DNA of 64,000 nt from contig NZ_UTVH01000001.1 in the NCBI RefSeq assembly GCF_900585905.1, positions 372,001 through 436,000 on the forward strand. Reading direction: 5' to 3'. This document shows positions 44,694-53,354 of this stretch, piece by piece. The stretch is from Pseudomonas viridiflava (lineage in GTDB: Bacteria; Pseudomonadota; Gammaproteobacteria; Pseudomonadales; Pseudomonadaceae). The stretch's first letter is position 1, and every line of letters begins with the position of its first letter. The translations under genes and the position numbers were made by a program. The notes under the pieces were generated by a model. That model made no database searches and was not told the origin of the DNA. It saw only the letters and a list, made by a program, of their open reading frames with translations.

Positions 44694-46313
44694 ATGAGAA
44701 ACCTGAAAGTATCATTACGCGCAGCATTGAGCTTTATGTTTATCGCTTTGTTACTGGTTGCTCTGGGAGGTATTTCCGTCTGGAAAATGGGGGAGATCCG
44801 CGAGACGGCCAGAGATCTCGAAAACGACGCATTGGCCAGTGTGGTGGTTGCCGACCGGATCAATGCCGCGATGTTGCGCCTGCGCCTGGAGGTCCGGCGA
44901 ATGCTGTCCCAGACCAATCCGCAAGAGATGGCCACAACAACCAATACGATAGGTTCGCTTAGCGCGGAATTAAAAAAACAAATAAACCTCTATGCGCCGT
45001 TTGTTGCAAGCGATAAGGAAGGGCAACTATTCAAGGCCGTTTCCGACAATACTGACAAAGCACTGCTTGCATTTGACGAGGTGACTGCACTCATCCGGCG
45101 AAACGCAGTCACTGACGCTCTTGCCTATCTAAGCTCCAATGTGACCCCAGTGACCCGTCTTCTTGACGAGGCCGTGAACGGACTCGTTCAAATGAACATT
45201 GACGAAGCGGCAAACTCAGGAAAAGCATCCGAAGATTCGTATCAAAGTGGGCTTATGTTTGTGATTTTTATAATCGCCGCTGCAGTTCTGGCGACGATTG
45301 TACTGGCCGTGCTGTTCACCAAGAGTATCGTTACACCGTTGCGCGAGATGCTGCGGGTCAACGACACCATTGCCAAAGGTGATTTGCGCAGCGTGATTAC
45401 TGTCACCGGCAAAGACGAATTTTCCGACTTGATGCGTTCGACCCAAGCCATGCAAAGCAACCTGCGCGACACGATCAAGCTGATTGGGGATTCATCCACT
45501 CAGCTGGCGTCCGCTGCCGAGGAAATGAATGCGGTCACCGAGGAATCCAGCAGAGGCTTGCTGCGCCAGAATAATGAAATCGATCAGGCGGCCACCGCCG
45601 TCAATCAAATGACCGCAGCGGTGGATGAAGTGGCACGTAATGCGGCGGCGGCGTCGGATGCCGCCAGAGCGTCTGATCAATCCACACGTACCGGTGCCGC
45701 GCGGGTCTCCAGCACCGTCAGCGCCATCGAGAAACTCAGCAATACGGTACAGAACACCAGTGCCGATGTAGATCGTCTGGCAGTGCAATCCAGAGACATC
45801 AGCAAGGTGCTGGAAGTCATTCGTACAATTGCCGAACAAACCAATCTCCTGGCATTGAATGCGGCAATCGAAGCAGCTCGGGCCGGAGAGCAGGGGCGCG
45901 GTTTTGCAGTGGTGGCCGATGAAGTAAGGGCGTTGGCACATCGCACTCAGACCTCGACTCAGGAAATCGAGAAAATGATCGGTGACATACTCACCGGTAC
46001 TGCCCAGGCCACCAAGGCCATGAGTGAAAGTTGCGAACAGGCCGGTGGCACACTCACGATTGCTCATGAAGCAGGGGCAGCCCTGACGCTGATCGCGAAA
46101 GCCATCAATGAGATCAACGAAATGAACATGATGATTGCTACCGCTTCGGAACAACAGGCGCAGGTCGCCCGTTCGGTCGACGGCAACCTGATGAGCATTC
46201 GCGATCTCTCCATCCAGAGCGCAGCGGGGGCTAACCAGACCGCTGCAGCGAGCTCAGAGCTGTCACGTCTTGCTGTGGATATGAACAAACTGGTGGCCAG
46301 GTTCTCTCTGTAG
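44694..46313 (+). CDS. Methyl-accepting chemotaxis protein
   Basis: A 539-residue chemoreceptor. It has a first membrane helix ([20 protein letters not shown]), a four-helix-bundle periplasmic sensor (about 30-190), a second helix ([20 protein letters not shown]), a HAMP domain, and a long signalling hairpin with the conserved tip [20 protein letters not shown] followed by [14 protein letters not shown]. The ligand is unknown. Start at the ATG at 44694; a GTG two codons upstream is less likely. Confidence 0.96.
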   Translation: MRNLKVSLRAALSFMFIALLLVALGGISVWKMGEIRETARDLENDALASVVVADRINAAMLRLRLEVRRMLSQTNPQEMATTTNTIGSLSAELKKQINLYAPFVASDKEGQLFKAVSDNTDKALLAFDEVTALIRRNAVTDALAYLSSNVTPVTRLLDEAVNGLVQMNIDEAANSGKASEDSYQSGLMFVIFIIAAAVLATIVLAVLFTKSIVTPLREMLRVNDTIAKGDLRSVITVTGKDEFSDLMRSTQAMQSNLRDTIKLIGDSSTQLASAAEEMNAVTEESSRGLLRQNNEIDQAATAVNQMTAAVDEVARNAAAASDAARASDQSTRTGAARVSSTVSAIEKLSNTVQNTSADVDRLAVQSRDISKVLEVIRTIAEQTNLLALNAAIEAARAGEQGRGFAVVADEVRALAHRTQTSTQEIEKMIGDILTGTAQATKAMSESCEQAGGTLTIAHEAGAALTLIAKAINEINEMNMMIATASEQQAQVARSVDGNLMSIRDLSIQSAAGANQTAAASSELSRLAVDMNKLVARFSL

Positions 46314-46426
46314 CGTCAGCGTTGGCGGATTCTTCGGCCTGCCAGGTAATCATCCTAGCCAAATCCGCGCTGGCAGCTTTGACGCTGTTCATTGCAACGT
46401 AGGGGCAGGGTGGATGTCCGGCCGAG

Positions 46427-47296
46427 TCAGCCAGGCGTGTTCGCCTGAATGGGGCCAACGTCTGGCGTTGTCGACGATTGCTGAATGAGCTGGCGGATGC
46501 GATCAGCATCGGATGTGCTGATGGGGCTATAGACGATCATGCTCAGGTCCGGACGCCCATCTATCGCAAAACCCGAGTACTCCAGCTCGATCAAGCCCAG
46601 TGTTTCGTGTTGCAGGCGTTTGACCCCGTCACCCTGGTTGCGCACATCGTTGTCCCGCCAGATTGCTGCGAATTCTGCACTTTGCGAGCACAGCTCTTGC
46701 GCGAGCCGGGTGACCTCGGATTGCGCGCCCGCGCGGATGGCATCGGCCCTGAACGCGCCGACCACGAAACGCGCCATGGTTTCCCAGTCGAGTTGCCTGG
46801 CTCTTATCCGGGTATTGCAAAAAATCAGACGCAGGATATTGCGCTGCTCAACGGGTAATGTTGCGTAGTCGGTCAGCACCACGGCTGCGGCTCGGTTCCA
46901 CGCGAGCACATCCCAGGTTGCCGTCCTGATGATCGCCGGGCTGGTCTCAAGCGCATCTATGAGCCGCTGTAGCCTGGGCGTGACGGTCTCATGGGGCGTG
47001 TACACCGCTTCTGGCGGACGACCGAACGCAAGCAGGAAAAGGTGCTCACGCTCAGGGTCGGTCAACAATAAGCTCTCGGCAATCCTGTTCAACACCTCCG
47101 CAGAAGGGCTGCCGCCACGTCCTTGTTCCAGCCAGGTGTACCAGACAGGGCTGATATTGGCCCGCACGGCGACCTCCTCACGGCGTAGGCCGGGCGTGCG
47201 CCGACGCCCGGCCGGGAGTCCGAGGGCTGAAGGGTCGAGTCGTCCCCTGCAATCTTTCAGGTAACGCCCCAGGGTGTTACTTGACTGTTCCGCCAT
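46427..47296 (-). CDS. XRE-family regulator with MmyB-like ligand domain
   Basis: A 289-residue regulator. The N-terminal helix-turn-helix contains RRTPGLRREEVAVRANISPV and YTWLEQGRGG, the signature of the MmyB group. A PAS-like C-terminal domain (about 100-265; WDVLAWNRAAAVVLTDYATL) follows and probably binds a lipid or small ligand. I prefer the ATG at 47296, which has AGGA upstream; an ATG at 47302 is possible. It is divergent from the epimerase gene, which it probably regulates. Confidence 0.9.
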   Translation of the reverse strand: MAEQSSNTLGRYLKDCRGRLDPSALGLPAGRRRTPGLRREEVAVRANISPVWYTWLEQGRGGSPSAEVLNRIAESLLLTDPEREHLFLLAFGRPPEAVYTPHETVTPRLQRLIDALETSPAIIRTATWDVLAWNRAAAVVLTDYATLPVEQRNILRLIFCNTRIRARQLDWETMARFVVGAFRADAIRAGAQSEVTRLAQELCSQSAEFAAIWRDNDVRNQGDGVKRLQHETLGLIELEYSGFAIDGRPDLSMIVYSPISTSDADRIRQLIQQSSTTPDVGPIQANTPG

Positions 47297-47395
47297 GCTC
47301 ATCCTGTTAGTGTCTATACCCTGATAATGTCTCGGTTTTTACACGCTGCAGCATAAGCGCACGCTATCGACTCCGCTCATAGAGATTTTTCGATC

Positions 47396-48283
47396 ATGCG
47401 TATTTTTTTGACAGGCGCAACAGGGTTCGTAGGCTCACACGTTGTTTTGGAACTCATTGAATCAGGGCATCAGGTTCTGGGAATGACGCGTTCCGAGTCA
47501 GGCGCCAAAGCGCTCGCCGAAATGGGAGCACAAGCACACCAGGGTGATATTGAAGACCTGCAAAGTTTGCAGCGCGGTGCCAGTCAATGTGATGGCGTGA
47601 TTCATACCGCGTTTGATCACGACTTTGCGAACTTCGCCGAGAACTGTCAGAAAGATAGACGTGCAATTCTTGCTCTGGGTTCTGCATTGCAAGGTAGCGA
47701 CCGACCCCTTGTCATCACCTCAAGCACTGCAATGGGCTGCGCATCACCCGGCCAAAAAGCCGTCGAAGACGTTTTCAGTCCTGACCACCCCAATCCCAGG
47801 GTTGCTTCAGAGTTGGCAGGGCTCGAGCTGTCTCAGCGGGGCGTCAACGTCTCGGTCATGCGCTTGTCGCAGATCCACGACACCAGAAAACAAGGCCTGG
47901 TGACGGAGGTGATTGCGCTGGCGCGCAAAACTGGCGTGTCGGCGTACATCGAAGGCGCGCTCAATAGTTGGTCGGCAGCGCATCTCAAGGACACCGCACG
48001 GCTATATCGCCTGGCATTGGAGAGGTCCGAGCCATGTTCGCGCTACCACGCCACCGCAGAAGAGGCCGTTTCGTTCAAGAGCATCGCAGAGACCCTTGCC
48101 CAGACGCTTGGCCTTCCCGTCGCCGCTCTGACTGCTGAAGAGGCTGCGGCTCATTTTGGCTGGCTCACGTCTTTCGTCAGTAAAGATATGTCCGCTTCTA
48201 GCGCCAGGACCCGGGAACGTCTGAACTGGAGTCCAGAAGGGCCAGCGCTTTTGACCGATTTGCAGAGCCTGGTGCGCGTCTAG
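47396..48283 (+). CDS. NAD(P)-dependent epimerase / SDR protein
   Basis: A 295-residue extended short-chain dehydrogenase. The N-terminal Rossmann motif is FLTGATGFVGSHVVLELIES. Typical continuation is GDIEDLQSL and GVIHTAFDHDF. The usual YxxxK is not obvious (SELAGLELS at that place), as in many atypical members of this subfamily. The substrate is unknown. It is a common target of the divergent MmyB-like regulator. Confidence 0.9.
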   Translation: MRIFLTGATGFVGSHVVLELIESGHQVLGMTRSESGAKALAEMGAQAHQGDIEDLQSLQRGASQCDGVIHTAFDHDFANFAENCQKDRRAILALGSALQGSDRPLVITSSTAMGCASPGQKAVEDVFSPDHPNPRVASELAGLELSQRGVNVSVMRLSQIHDTRKQGLVTEVIALARKTGVSAYIEGALNSWSAAHLKDTARLYRLALERSEPCSRYHATAEEAVSFKSIAETLAQTLGLPVAALTAEEAAAHFGWLTSFVSKDMSASSARTRERLNWSPEGPALLTDLQSLVRV

Positions 48284-48441
48284 GAAACCATGCGGACTTT
48301 TCGGTGGGCGTGGGTAGATAGCCCGCCGATGCAGCAAGATTGCTGAATGCTGGCTTGAGGCCTGTAAGCTGCGATGTGGGTTTTACGTTGTGTGAAGCGG
48401 AGGGGGATCGGTTGGAGCGATCTGTGTAACTGGGGAGAAGA

Positions 48442-48469
48442 TGGAGCGGGTAGAGGGAATCGAACTCTT
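48442..48469 (-). other. tRNA-Gly 3'-end-like sequence, possible att remnant
   Basis: The minus strand reads AGTTCGATTCCCTCTACCCGC followed by TCCA. This closely resembles the T-loop, acceptor strand and CCA end of Pseudomonas tRNA-Gly genes. The 5' side of the T stem no longer pairs fully, and no D-arm or anticodon arm is found upstream, so it is not a working tRNA. Integrating elements often leave such 3' ends as attachment sites. Accessory genes begin on its right side. Confidence 0.55.
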
Positions 48470-48970
48470 ATAGGACAGGAGATCACGGAGCTGTGTATGT
48501 GTGTAGGCGCGCGCACGAGGCAAATGCCGTAAAAGCGTGTAGGTGTGTATCCTGAGGTGGCCGATTTTGCTTTGGCTCATCTCCTCGGCTTGGAGATGCA
48601 CCTTTAATTCCAGACTCACTCACATGTGAGCGAGTATGTGAAATCCGGACACCTTTGTTTTCTACCAAACTCTCCAGCCGCGACGTCCCAGACCCCCTTG
48701 ATATCAGACATCGCTTACTCCTTCGCCAACCTCATCGGGAAGCGGATCGTTGTGGCGCACAGTGGGCCACGATACTCAGCTGGCACAGAACGTCAGCTGC
48801 CACTACGCGGCTTGACCGGTAATCAGCATTGCCGGGTGCATGGCTTGTTTGGGTGCTGCAACAATGTGAGCCAGCAGGAGTTTGAGCAGCACGTCGAATC
48901 GCTCGCGCGTTTAACCGCTGCGCATTGGGGGCACTACCGTGTTATTTGCTGCAATCTGGTGCGGGTGTAG

Positions 48971-49105
48971 GTGACTGACAGGGCGCTGGTGGGCCAAATC
49001 GAGACGACCCTCATGGCGCGGATCCAGCAATTGGATCCGGTATATGTCGATTTCGATCAGTTGCCAGATGAGGCGCTACGTTTGCGTTGCTGTAGACAAT
49101 GGTGA
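48971..49105 (+). pseudogene. Fragment of an RND efflux adaptor (MexA-type) gene
   Basis: A 44-codon open segment reads ALVGQIETTLMARIQQLDPV followed by YVDFDQLPDEALRLR. It aligns with ALVTSGQTNALATIQQLDPIYV... of the intact MexA in this window, but differs at many positions, so it comes from another adaptor gene. It lacks lipoyl, hairpin and signal regions and ends in a stop. Confidence 0.75.
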
Positions 49106-49244
49106 TGTCGTCGCTAAACCTCGCAGGCGCTCACGTCATTAGAACCGCTGAGAGTAGCTGCAAGGTATGGTGGGTGCCGGCGACCTGATGCTAGTGTTCG
49201 CACTCCGTCCAACTCCTTGATTACCACTGCACGCAGGGAATGCC

Positions 49245-49703
49245 ATGCGATCACTCGGAATACGCGCTGAGCCTAAAAAGGCAACCTTCGTCATCTACGA
49301 CGATGAAGCTAGGCAAATCTTGAACGTCGAATCCTTGATCATCCCGCAGATATTGAACAAGCCAGAGCAGCTCAAATTCGCGCGCCACAGCATCCTCGAC
49401 ATTCTTCGGGAGTACGAGGTTGATGTCGCTGGCATTCGGGTCGCCGAGGGCAACTCGCAGAATCAGGACGCTGATCGGCTGTATCTGGAAGCCGTGTTCA
49501 TGGAGTCCTTCGCCAGCAGCAGCATCAAAAAGTACTTCGTTGGACGCAAGCCAAGCATCAGCGCTCGGCTTGGCATTACTCCAGCTCAGTTCGCCTTGAT
49601 CGTAAAGTGTGAGGCTGAGCTGGATGACGTGAATGGCTGGCCAGCTGGCAAGGCTGCAGCCGTTCGTGAGGCCATTCTGGTAGCCGTAGGAGCGACCCGA
49701 TGA
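49245..49703 (+). CDS. RNase H-fold protein (DUF3010-like), kinase module
   Basis: A 152-residue protein with a pattern suggesting an RNase H/RuvC-like fold: an opening strand RSLGIRAEPKKATFVIYDDE, then a helix KFARHSILDILREYEVDVAGIR (continuing IRVAEGN) and a later motif SSIKKYFVGRKPSISARLG. It recalls DUF3010. The first strand lacks the usual catalytic Asp, so it may be a sensor or inactive nuclease. It has its own ribosome site (AGGG) and overlaps the kinase gene by four bases (ATGA), implying a functional pair. Homology is inferred from pattern only. Confidence 0.6.
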   Translation: MRSLGIRAEPKKATFVIYDDEARQILNVESLIIPQILNKPEQLKFARHSILDILREYEVDVAGIRVAEGNSQNQDADRLYLEAVFMESFASSSIKKYFVGRKPSISARLGITPAQFALIVKCEAELDDVNGWPAGKAAAVREAILVAVGATR

Positions 49704-50734
49704 TTATTCCTTATCAAACAGCTCAGGTGTCGTTCCAGAAAAAGCAGCGCATTGGCGAAAACGGCGAGAACTCCGAGGTGTACGTCGTCCATGACGAACA
49801 CCTCGATGCTGAGCTCGTGGTTAAGCAGATCAAGACTGACGGCTTCAATGAAGAGCGGTATCTGCTTGAGGCCCAGTTGCTCTACAAAAGCGTGCACCCC
49901 AACGTTGTACAGGTGCTGTACGCCTGCAAGGATGTTCAGCACATCTACATCGCCATGCCGTATTATCGCAGGGGATCGCTTCAACAGGTCGTGGAAGCAG
50001 AAGGACTGACCTGTCGGCAGCTGATCCGCTATGCCATCCAGTTCCTGAGTGGTCTCAACAACATCCACTCCAAGGGGCTGCTGCATTTTGACATCAAGCC
50101 TGACAACATCCTGATCTCTGACACCGACGAAGCGTTGCTGTCCGATTTTGGCTTTGCGAAGAACATGGACGGCGATGGCTTTGCCACACCTGAGGCCACG
50201 TACCGCCTCCACTTGCCGCCCGAAAGCGCGGCTACCCGCGACTTCAACAACAGCGCAGATATTTATCAGGTGGGGCTGACCTTGTACCGGTTACTGGTGG
50301 GTCTGGAGTCCCTGAAGCAGCAGCGCGATGCCTTCGCGAATGGTGCTGAACTCGCGCGGGCGCAGCGCTCGGAGGCCTATCCTGATCTTGTGCAAATTCC
50401 GCGACACGTGCCGAAAAAACTCAAGGCCATCATCAAAAAGTGCTTGAGGTACAACCCTGAGACGCGGTATGAATCAGTAATGGATCTACTGAATGAACTG
50501 TCGTCCATCGAAGACGTAGGCTTGGATTGGCGCTTTTCCACCGCCGATAACATCCAGCGCTGGGAAAGTATTTCGTCGGATGGCGTGGGTCTTTTGGTAG
50601 AGGTGGCCGATAATGGACAGTGTACGGCTCAGAAAAAGACGGCATCTGGCGTTTATCGCCGGAAACCCAGTTTTTGCGAAGCCAATCTCACCCCGGAGCG
50701 GATTCATGAAATCCTCATGTCATCAGACTGGTAA
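49700..50734 (+). CDS. Eukaryote-like Ser/Thr protein kinase
   Basis: A 344-residue cytoplasmic kinase. Residues 15-270 contain the kinase core: glycine-rich loop region RIGENGENSEVYVV, ATP Lys in LVVKQI (K42), catalytic HFDIKPDN (D131), Mg-binding DFG (149-151) and PPE in place of APE (173-175). These residues are intact, so it should be active. The C-terminal 75 residues are unrelated to known sensor domains. No membrane segment is present. Coupling to the RNase H-fold gene and its place in a defence-rich region suggest an infection-triggered kinase. Confidence 0.9.
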   Translation: MIIPYQTAQVSFQKKQRIGENGENSEVYVVHDEHLDAELVVKQIKTDGFNEERYLLEAQLLYKSVHPNVVQVLYACKDVQHIYIAMPYYRRGSLQQVVEAEGLTCRQLIRYAIQFLSGLNNIHSKGLLHFDIKPDNILISDTDEALLSDFGFAKNMDGDGFATPEATYRLHLPPESAATRDFNNSADIYQVGLTLYRLLVGLESLKQQRDAFANGAELARAQRSEAYPDLVQIPRHVPKKLKAIIKKCLRYNPETRYESVMDLLNELSSIEDVGLDWRFSTADNIQRWESISSDGVGLLVEVADNGQCTAQKKTASGVYRRKPSFCEANLTPERIHEILMSSDW

Positions 50735-50891
50735 GCCGACAGGTAGGAAAGCAGGCGACGGTTATCTGACCAGATCCCAGATTTCCACAGGACATAGTCA
50801 GACAAGCTCTGGTCGTGTTCGCTCGTCCGTACCCCTCGTGAACGTCGAAGACCTGATGGGTGATTCGAAGATCATCTATCACTCCCGCTGA
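50706..50891 (+). CDS. Possible small basic third gene of the kinase module
   Basis: A 61-residue open frame starting at an ATG inside the end of the kinase gene with GGAG seven bases upstream. The product is basic and Ser/Thr-rich, with a conserved-looking end (NVEDLMGDSKIIYHSR). It could be a kinase substrate or inhibitor. There is no homology evidence, and it might be non-coding. Confidence 0.4.
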   Translation: MKSSCHQTGKPTGRKAGDGYLTRSQISTGHSQTSSGRVRSSVPLVNVEDLMGDSKIIYHSR

Positions 50892-51404
50892 TAGCCCTTA
50901 GACCCTGCGCTAGCATCCCGCGCGGGGCCTACTTCTTGTATCCACCCAGTATTTTAAACGTGTGCAATTCGCACGTGCGGGGTTTCGGTGGGCGCGACCT
51001 TGACTGATGCCCACCGCAGGCGATCCTGGGTGGGGAGGTCGATTAGGGTAGGGCGCAGTCTGCTCATCAGATTTCGGCTATTTTTCAGTTTCTCGTGCCT
51101 GTGGAGGCGCGTGAGCAGCTCTGGTCATAGCTTCTTCATATTGTTTTATCACGCGCTTTTTCCTGACCGCTTCGAGCGGGCTTGCAACGCACTAATCGCA
51201 GTAGGCGGCTTTTTTCGATGATGTCGTTGCGGCATCATTCATTGAACGATTTTGCCCTGTAATGTTCGTCGCGAACCATGGTGGTCTACGAATAAAGACT
51301 TCTCGGTCTAGCCAATCGGAGGGCAGAGCTTAAGCTTGTAGATGACAAGAACCGGTCTGGACTGAACGATTCAGTTTGGCACATTCCAAAATGCAGGAGC
51401 GAAA
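50892..51404. other. Gap between kinase module and PD-(D/E)XK gene
   Basis: No gene, RNA or clear terminator recognised. The last bases contain AGGAG before the GTG start at 51405. Confidence 0.5.
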
Positions 51405-52559
51405 GTGAATAGGCTTCCCCCCGCTGTAGAGGATAAGCTCAAACGGTTTCAGCCACCCGTGGACGCGAAGGATTTTGAAAAACTTTGCGTCGACGTTTTC
51501 GAATATGTGCTCAAAGCTCGAAGAATACCCATCCTCAATAGAACTCACAGCCGGATCAGTGCCTATGGCACGAGTGGTGACAAGCAGTTCGGCATTGATG
51601 TTCGAGATCCTGCGACTCAGGCCGTTGCACAATGCAAAAAGCATGAGGATATAACCACCACCAAGCTTGGTGCTGAGTTGAGAAAACTTGAGGATTATGA
51701 CAAGGAAGTATCGCATTATTTCTTCATGATCAAACAGCCTGACGTCAAAGTTTCGCTATCCAATTGGATCGAAGAAAAAAATGCGGCGGCTCAGAATGAA
51801 AGGGATGACTCGACTCCTTACCCTTGCTTGCCGAGTGTTGCTTTGCCTGAGCTACATATCTTGGGCTGGGATGAAATTCGTAGCTATCTCGGCTTGAGCA
51901 CATTTCTGCTCTGGAAATGGCAGGTAGCAATTCCTGCGGGGCAAAATTTTCACCTTGATGGCTTAGATGTTCAGGCGCTGGATTATGAGGTTCGGCGATT
52001 CAAGGAACCGATAGACCCGAAAAAAAACCCTCCTACCTTGGAGGCTGTTCATGCGATCGAGAGTTTGTTATCGACGATTGATGTTCAGGCGTTGGCCTTG
52101 GTCGGCAAAGACCCGCTGGTACATATCGACTTGATTCGTGGTGTTGAGAAATTCGTTGATCAGCTTCGTGAAACGTACAGCGCGATTCGTACTTATAGCG
52201 ACGCTGTCACCAAAATCGACAAGCGCGACTTGGTGGTGGTCGAGGAAGGCTACAAGCTGCTGAACAATTTGGCCAGGCAGAAAGCGCGAATTTCGGCATA
52301 TCCCTATCTCAGACCAATTTTGATCGATTGCCGAAACCTGCTCGGGCACTTGAGCGCTGAGGGTGGCTATCAATGGGAGCCTGATTTCATCACTGATGAG
52401 TTTGACGAACAACATGAGGTTTCAGGCCAGACCTTCCTGCGCTACAACTTTTCAGACAGAAAACCGCGTTGGGGATTGGCGTACACTGATCCAAAGCAGA
52501 TCGCTGCGTTGACCAAAAGAATTGTCAGCGAAATCGAAACCATCAGCGCGTATCAGTAA
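51405..52559 (+). CDS. Mrr-like PD-(D/E)XK nuclease protein
   Basis: A 384-residue protein with an N-terminal restriction-endonuclease-like domain (about 18-110). It has AKDFEKLCVDVFEYVL, then GTSGDKQFGIDV (Asp65) and the QxK motif VAQCKKH (Gln76, Lys78), the layout of Mrr_cat nucleases. The rest (about 150-384) is unassigned, with a helical segment QALALVGKDPLVHIDLIRGV that may sense a partner or ligand. It starts at a GTG with AGGAG six bases upstream. It is probably a stand-alone nuclease of a defence system; specificity is unknown. Confidence 0.75.
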   Translation: MNRLPPAVEDKLKRFQPPVDAKDFEKLCVDVFEYVLKARRIPILNRTHSRISAYGTSGDKQFGIDVRDPATQAVAQCKKHEDITTTKLGAELRKLEDYDKEVSHYFFMIKQPDVKVSLSNWIEEKNAAAQNERDDSTPYPCLPSVALPELHILGWDEIRSYLGLSTFLLWKWQVAIPAGQNFHLDGLDVQALDYEVRRFKEPIDPKKNPPTLEAVHAIESLLSTIDVQALALVGKDPLVHIDLIRGVEKFVDQLRETYSAIRTYSDAVTKIDKRDLVVVEEGYKLLNNLARQKARISAYPYLRPILIDCRNLLGHLSAEGGYQWEPDFITDEFDEQHEVSGQTFLRYNFSDRKPRWGLAYTDPKQIAALTKRIVSEIETISAYQ

Positions 52560-52990
52560 TAGTCGAAAATGGGGCAGACAGAGCTCGATGCCTAGCCCCT
52601 GGCTGGGTGTGGTGGGTATGAGGGCTTCAGTACCCACCTTTGGCGATGGGCGTATTATATTCCCAGCTTCCCACAGTTCTCGCTAAATGAGCGCTGCCTA
52701 CTCTGCAGGTAGATTATGCATTATGAGCAGCATTTTTCCTTCAATATCAGTACATCCTGAAACTTTCTGATTCGCTGTTGAGGTCGTTGATCATCTCGAT
52801 CAGCGAGCAACTGGTAGATGTAATGTGGGATCGGCGTGTAGTTTTTATAGGCCATCTCAGGTTGTGCCTATAGGACTTCGAAAGGGTGACGAGACTTCCC
52901 CAAGTCAGGGCTTTGGAGGGTCGAGTAGGCACCGCGGTGGCGTAGCTTGTGGGGCAAGATCAGCCGTCTGCTCTTCCCGGTTTTCTTGGC
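52560..52990. other. Gap downstream of the nuclease gene
   Basis: No gene is supported on either strand. Nothing repetitive or structured is seen beyond a few short AT-rich stretches. Confidence 0.5.
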
Positions 52991-53265
52991 TCAGGTGCTG
53001 AGCTGATCAAAGAGCTTCTTGATGCATTTGGTCTTATAAGGCCCCCATGCGTATTGAAGAACTCTTGCGCTTCGTGTCAGTTGGGTTGGAGTGGGTCGAG
53101 TCGCGGTGCAGTACCGCACGTACAAGTCCTGCAGGAGCTCGAAGTCGTTAGCGCCTGTGATGTCCCACCGTTTTTTTGGTTCTTGTCACGTAGACCGTAG
53201 AAGAAGCGTTCAGCGTCAATCTGGGATGAAAAGCTTTGATCTTTAATTACCAATGGGTTGGGCAT
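52991..53265 (-). pseudogene. Frameshifted small DUF3223-like gene
   Basis: On the minus strand a protein starts MPNPLVIKDQSFSSQIDAER followed by FFYGLRDKNQK. After a seven-A homopolymer (plus-strand T-run 53171-53177) the frame changes. Adding one A restores a continuous protein of about 91 residues that continues ITGANDFELLQDLYVRYCTA and ends IKKLFDQLST. This pattern recalls DUF3223-type small proteins. It is either a recent frameshift, a phase-variable tract or a homopolymer sequencing error. Confidence 0.7.
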
Positions 53266-53354
53266 TGCAGTTCCTCACAAAACTGTTATCCGTCACAATG
53301 CAAAAGCCTGAAAGTTTCTAGCCGCCCAACGAGAGCGGCACACGGGGGGAAACG

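Larger units (their letters stand above)
48284..49244. other. Island boundary region with debris
   Basis: Nearly 1 kb with no intact recognisable gene. It contains a tRNA-Gly 3'-end-like sequence (48442-48469), an open frame at 48626-48970 that I cannot assign, and a fragment of an RND adaptor gene (48971-49105). Such a mixture is typical of the junction between core chromosome and an inserted element. The last 40 bases supply the ribosome site (AGGG) for the gene at 49245. Confidence 0.6.

Noticed and set aside
48442..48520. Functional tRNA-Gly gene
   Set aside because: Only the 3' end is recognisable; the T stem is imperfect and no anticodon or D arm can be folded upstream.
48626..48970. 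114-codon plus-strand frame as a real gene
   Set aside because: No ribosome site, unusual composition and no recognised motif; it lies in a debris zone between two remnants.
49700..50734. HipA-type toxin kinase
   Set aside because: The motifs (glycine loop, HFDIKPDN, DFG, PPE) are those of eukaryote-like kinases, and no HipB-like antitoxin precedes it.
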